Below are positions 62,938 to 64,000 of a stretch of DNA of 64,000 bases, one piece after another. Location: assembly GCF_023015805.1 (NCBI RefSeq), contig NZ_JALKBA010000004.1, forward strand, positions 62,001-126,000, written 5' to 3'. Position numbers and translations under genes: made by a program. The notes under the pieces were generated by a model. The model searched no databases. It was given only the letters and a program-made list of their open reading frames with translations, and was not told the DNA's origin. This DNA comes from Cellulophaga sp. F20128 (GTDB lineage Bacteria > Bacteroidota > Bacteroidia > Flavobacteriales > Flavobacteriaceae). The number at the start of each line of letters is the position of its first letter. Position 1 is the stretch's first letter.

Positions 62938-63471
62938 ATGAAAATGGAAAATAATTGGTATACCATATCGGTTTATTCTGAAAACAACGTTGGCTTGTTA
63001 AACAGAATATCAGGCATATTTTTAAAGCGACATATAAATATAGAAGGACTTAATGTTTCTAAATCAGAAATTGATGGGGTTTCTAAATTTACTATTGTCA
63101 TTCATACAACAGAACAATGGGTGCAAAATATTGTGGGTCAAATAGAAAAGCAAATAGAGGTTATTAAAGCTTTTTATCATCCAGACGATGAAATAATTTA
63201 CCAAGAATCTGCTTTGTTTAAAATCTCTTCAGATTTGTTGTTTGATGAACGCCAAATACAAAACATTATAAAAGACAACAATTCACAGATTGTAACCGTG
63301 GCACGCGATTTCTTTGTTTTATCCAAATCAGGAAAACGAGATGAGATTGATAAAATGCACAGCGAGCTAGAACCTTATGGTATTATGCAATTTGTTAGGT
63401 CTGGTAGAATAGCAGTAAGTAAAGCAGAAATGCGCATCAGTAGTTTATTAGAAGAGTTTCAACATAATTAA
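62938..63471 (+). CDS. ilvN: Acetolactate synthase small (regulatory) subunit
   Basis: A 177-residue regulatory subunit. The N-terminal ACT domain (WYTISVYSENNVGLLNRISGIFLKRHINIEGLNV) binds valine for feedback inhibition of the large subunit. A frame extension upstream starts at TTG 62914; ATG 62938 or 62944 is preferred. It sits between ilvB and ilvC in the usual order. Confidence 0.92.
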   Translation: MKMENNWYTISVYSENNVGLLNRISGIFLKRHINIEGLNVSKSEIDGVSKFTIVIHTTEQWVQNIVGQIEKQIEVIKAFYHPDDEIIYQESALFKISSDLLFDERQIQNIIKDNNSQIVTVARDFFVLSKSGKRDEIDKMHSELEPYGIMQFVRSGRIAVSKAEMRISSLLEEFQHN

Positions 63472-63515
63472 TTAATCAATCCTAAAATTATTGGGATAAA
63501 AAAGAGTACAAGAAA

Positions 63516-64000
63516 ATGTCAAATTATTTTAATACGTTATCACTTAGAGATCAATTAACCCAATTGGGAAAATGTAGATTTATGGATTCTTCGGAATTCT
63601 CAGAAGGTGTAACGGCCTTAAAAGGTAAAAAAATAGTAATTATAGGTTGTGGAGCACAAGGTTTAAACCAAGGTTTAAATATGAGAGATTCTGGTTTGGA
63701 TATTTCATTTACTTTAAGAGCTGCTGCAATTCAAGAAAAAAGAGATTCTTATAAAAATGCAACAGAAAACGGATTTACGGTTGGCACCTATGAAGAATTA
63801 GTGCCAAGTGCAGATGTTGTAATCAACTTAACGCCAGATAAGCAGCATACTAATGTGGTAACAACAGTAATGCCATTAATGAAAAAAGGGGCAACCCTTT
63901 CGTATTCTCATGGTTTTAATATTGTGGAAGAAGGGATGCAGATTCGTGAGGATATAACCGTTATTATGGTTGCACCTAAGTGTCCTGGTTCTGAAGTTAG
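63516..64000 (+). CDS. ilvC: Ketol-acid reductoisomerase, 5' part (cut by the window end)
   Basis: The first 161 codons of ilvC. The protein starts [20 protein letters not shown] and has [17 protein letters not shown] (NAD(P)-binding GxGxxG) and [11 protein letters not shown], which identify KARI; the R..R-type loop after the second strand ([19 protein letters not shown]) is the longer class II form. The product joins the second step of valine/isoleucine synthesis. The rest of the gene is outside the window. Confidence 0.95.
   Translation, partial: MSNYFNTLSLRDQLTQLGKCRFMDSSEFSEGVTALKGKKIVIIGCGAQGLNQGLNMRDSGLDISFTLRAAAIQEKRDSYKNATENGFTVGTYEELVPSADVVINLTPDKQHTNVVTTVMPLMKKGATLSYSHGFNIVEEGMQIREDITVIMVAPKCPGSEV

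Noticed and set aside
1-64000. Prophage, insertion sequence, rRNA or tRNA genes
   Set aside because: No transposase, integrase or phage structural motif and no tRNA cloverleaf or rRNA sequence was recognised on either strand.

Overview
The window is AT-rich chromosomal DNA from a member of the Flavobacteriaceae (Bacteroidota). This rests on several signs. Carboxypeptidase-regulatory-domain outer-membrane receptors, DUF4249 lipoproteins, BatA-type proteins and a capnine-type sulfonolipid gene pair are present. Promoters look like TTTG / 19 nt / TAnnTTTG. Shine-Dalgarno sequences are almost absent upstream of the genes, and the small conserved membrane proteins are of flavobacterial type. I saw no rRNA, tRNA, transposase, prophage or CRISPR array. 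The window begins just past the end of an acyl-CoA carboxylase gene and stops inside ilvC.

Layout. 0-9 kb is housekeeping: acyl-CoA carboxylase beta subunit, a Gfo/Idh/MocA oxidoreductase, ettA, a CDF transporter with an MBL-fold lipoprotein, a coiled-coil protein and fumC. 9-16 kb holds two paralogous TonB-type outer-membrane barrels and two paralogous small secreted proteins with an ArsC-like gene between them. 16-21 kb has prfB (expressed through a +1 programmed frameshift), threonine aldolase, YegP/DUF1508, a thioredoxin-like protein, YbaB and oligopeptidase B. 22-25.6 kb has a cysteine-synthase-fold enzyme and an alpha-oxoamine synthase that together look like the first two steps of capnine (sulfonolipid) synthesis, followed by a convergent GNAT-type gene. 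26.8-32.3 kb is a surface-polysaccharide run (DUF4834, YfhO, GT4, flippase). 32.3-41.8 kb has a very basic Ser/Arg-rich secreted protein, uvrA, a sigma factor followed by an unannotated 48-aa gene, an endonuclease III without an Fe-S cluster, bcp, a large conserved unknown and a PhnP-like hydrolase. 41.8-48.3 kb is mainly a six-gene minus-strand operon (SGNH hydrolase, GT2, BatA-like, dihydroorotase-like pseudoenzyme, DUF4870, carboxylesterase).

48.8-56.5 kb is a five-gene surface locus: unknown secreted protein, STN-containing TonB receptor, two tandem DUF4249 lipoproteins and a plug-like protein. 56.7-59.0 kb is pxpABC (5-oxoprolinase). From 59.0 kb to the end is the branched-chain amino-acid operon ilvD-ilvB-ilvN-ilvC. 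It is preceded by what reads as a complete ribosome-mediated attenuator: a 17-codon leader peptide with an Ile-Ile-Gln-Val-Ile-Leu run, an antiterminator pairing that starts at the leader stop codon, and a 13-bp terminator with a T-tract.

The most interesting items are this ilv attenuator, the sulfonolipid gene pair with its neighbouring acyltransferase-like gene, the dihydroorotase homologue that has lost all its histidine metal ligands, the cysteine-free endonuclease III, the prfB frameshift site and the short protein after the sigma factor. All function calls come from reading sequence motifs without database searches.
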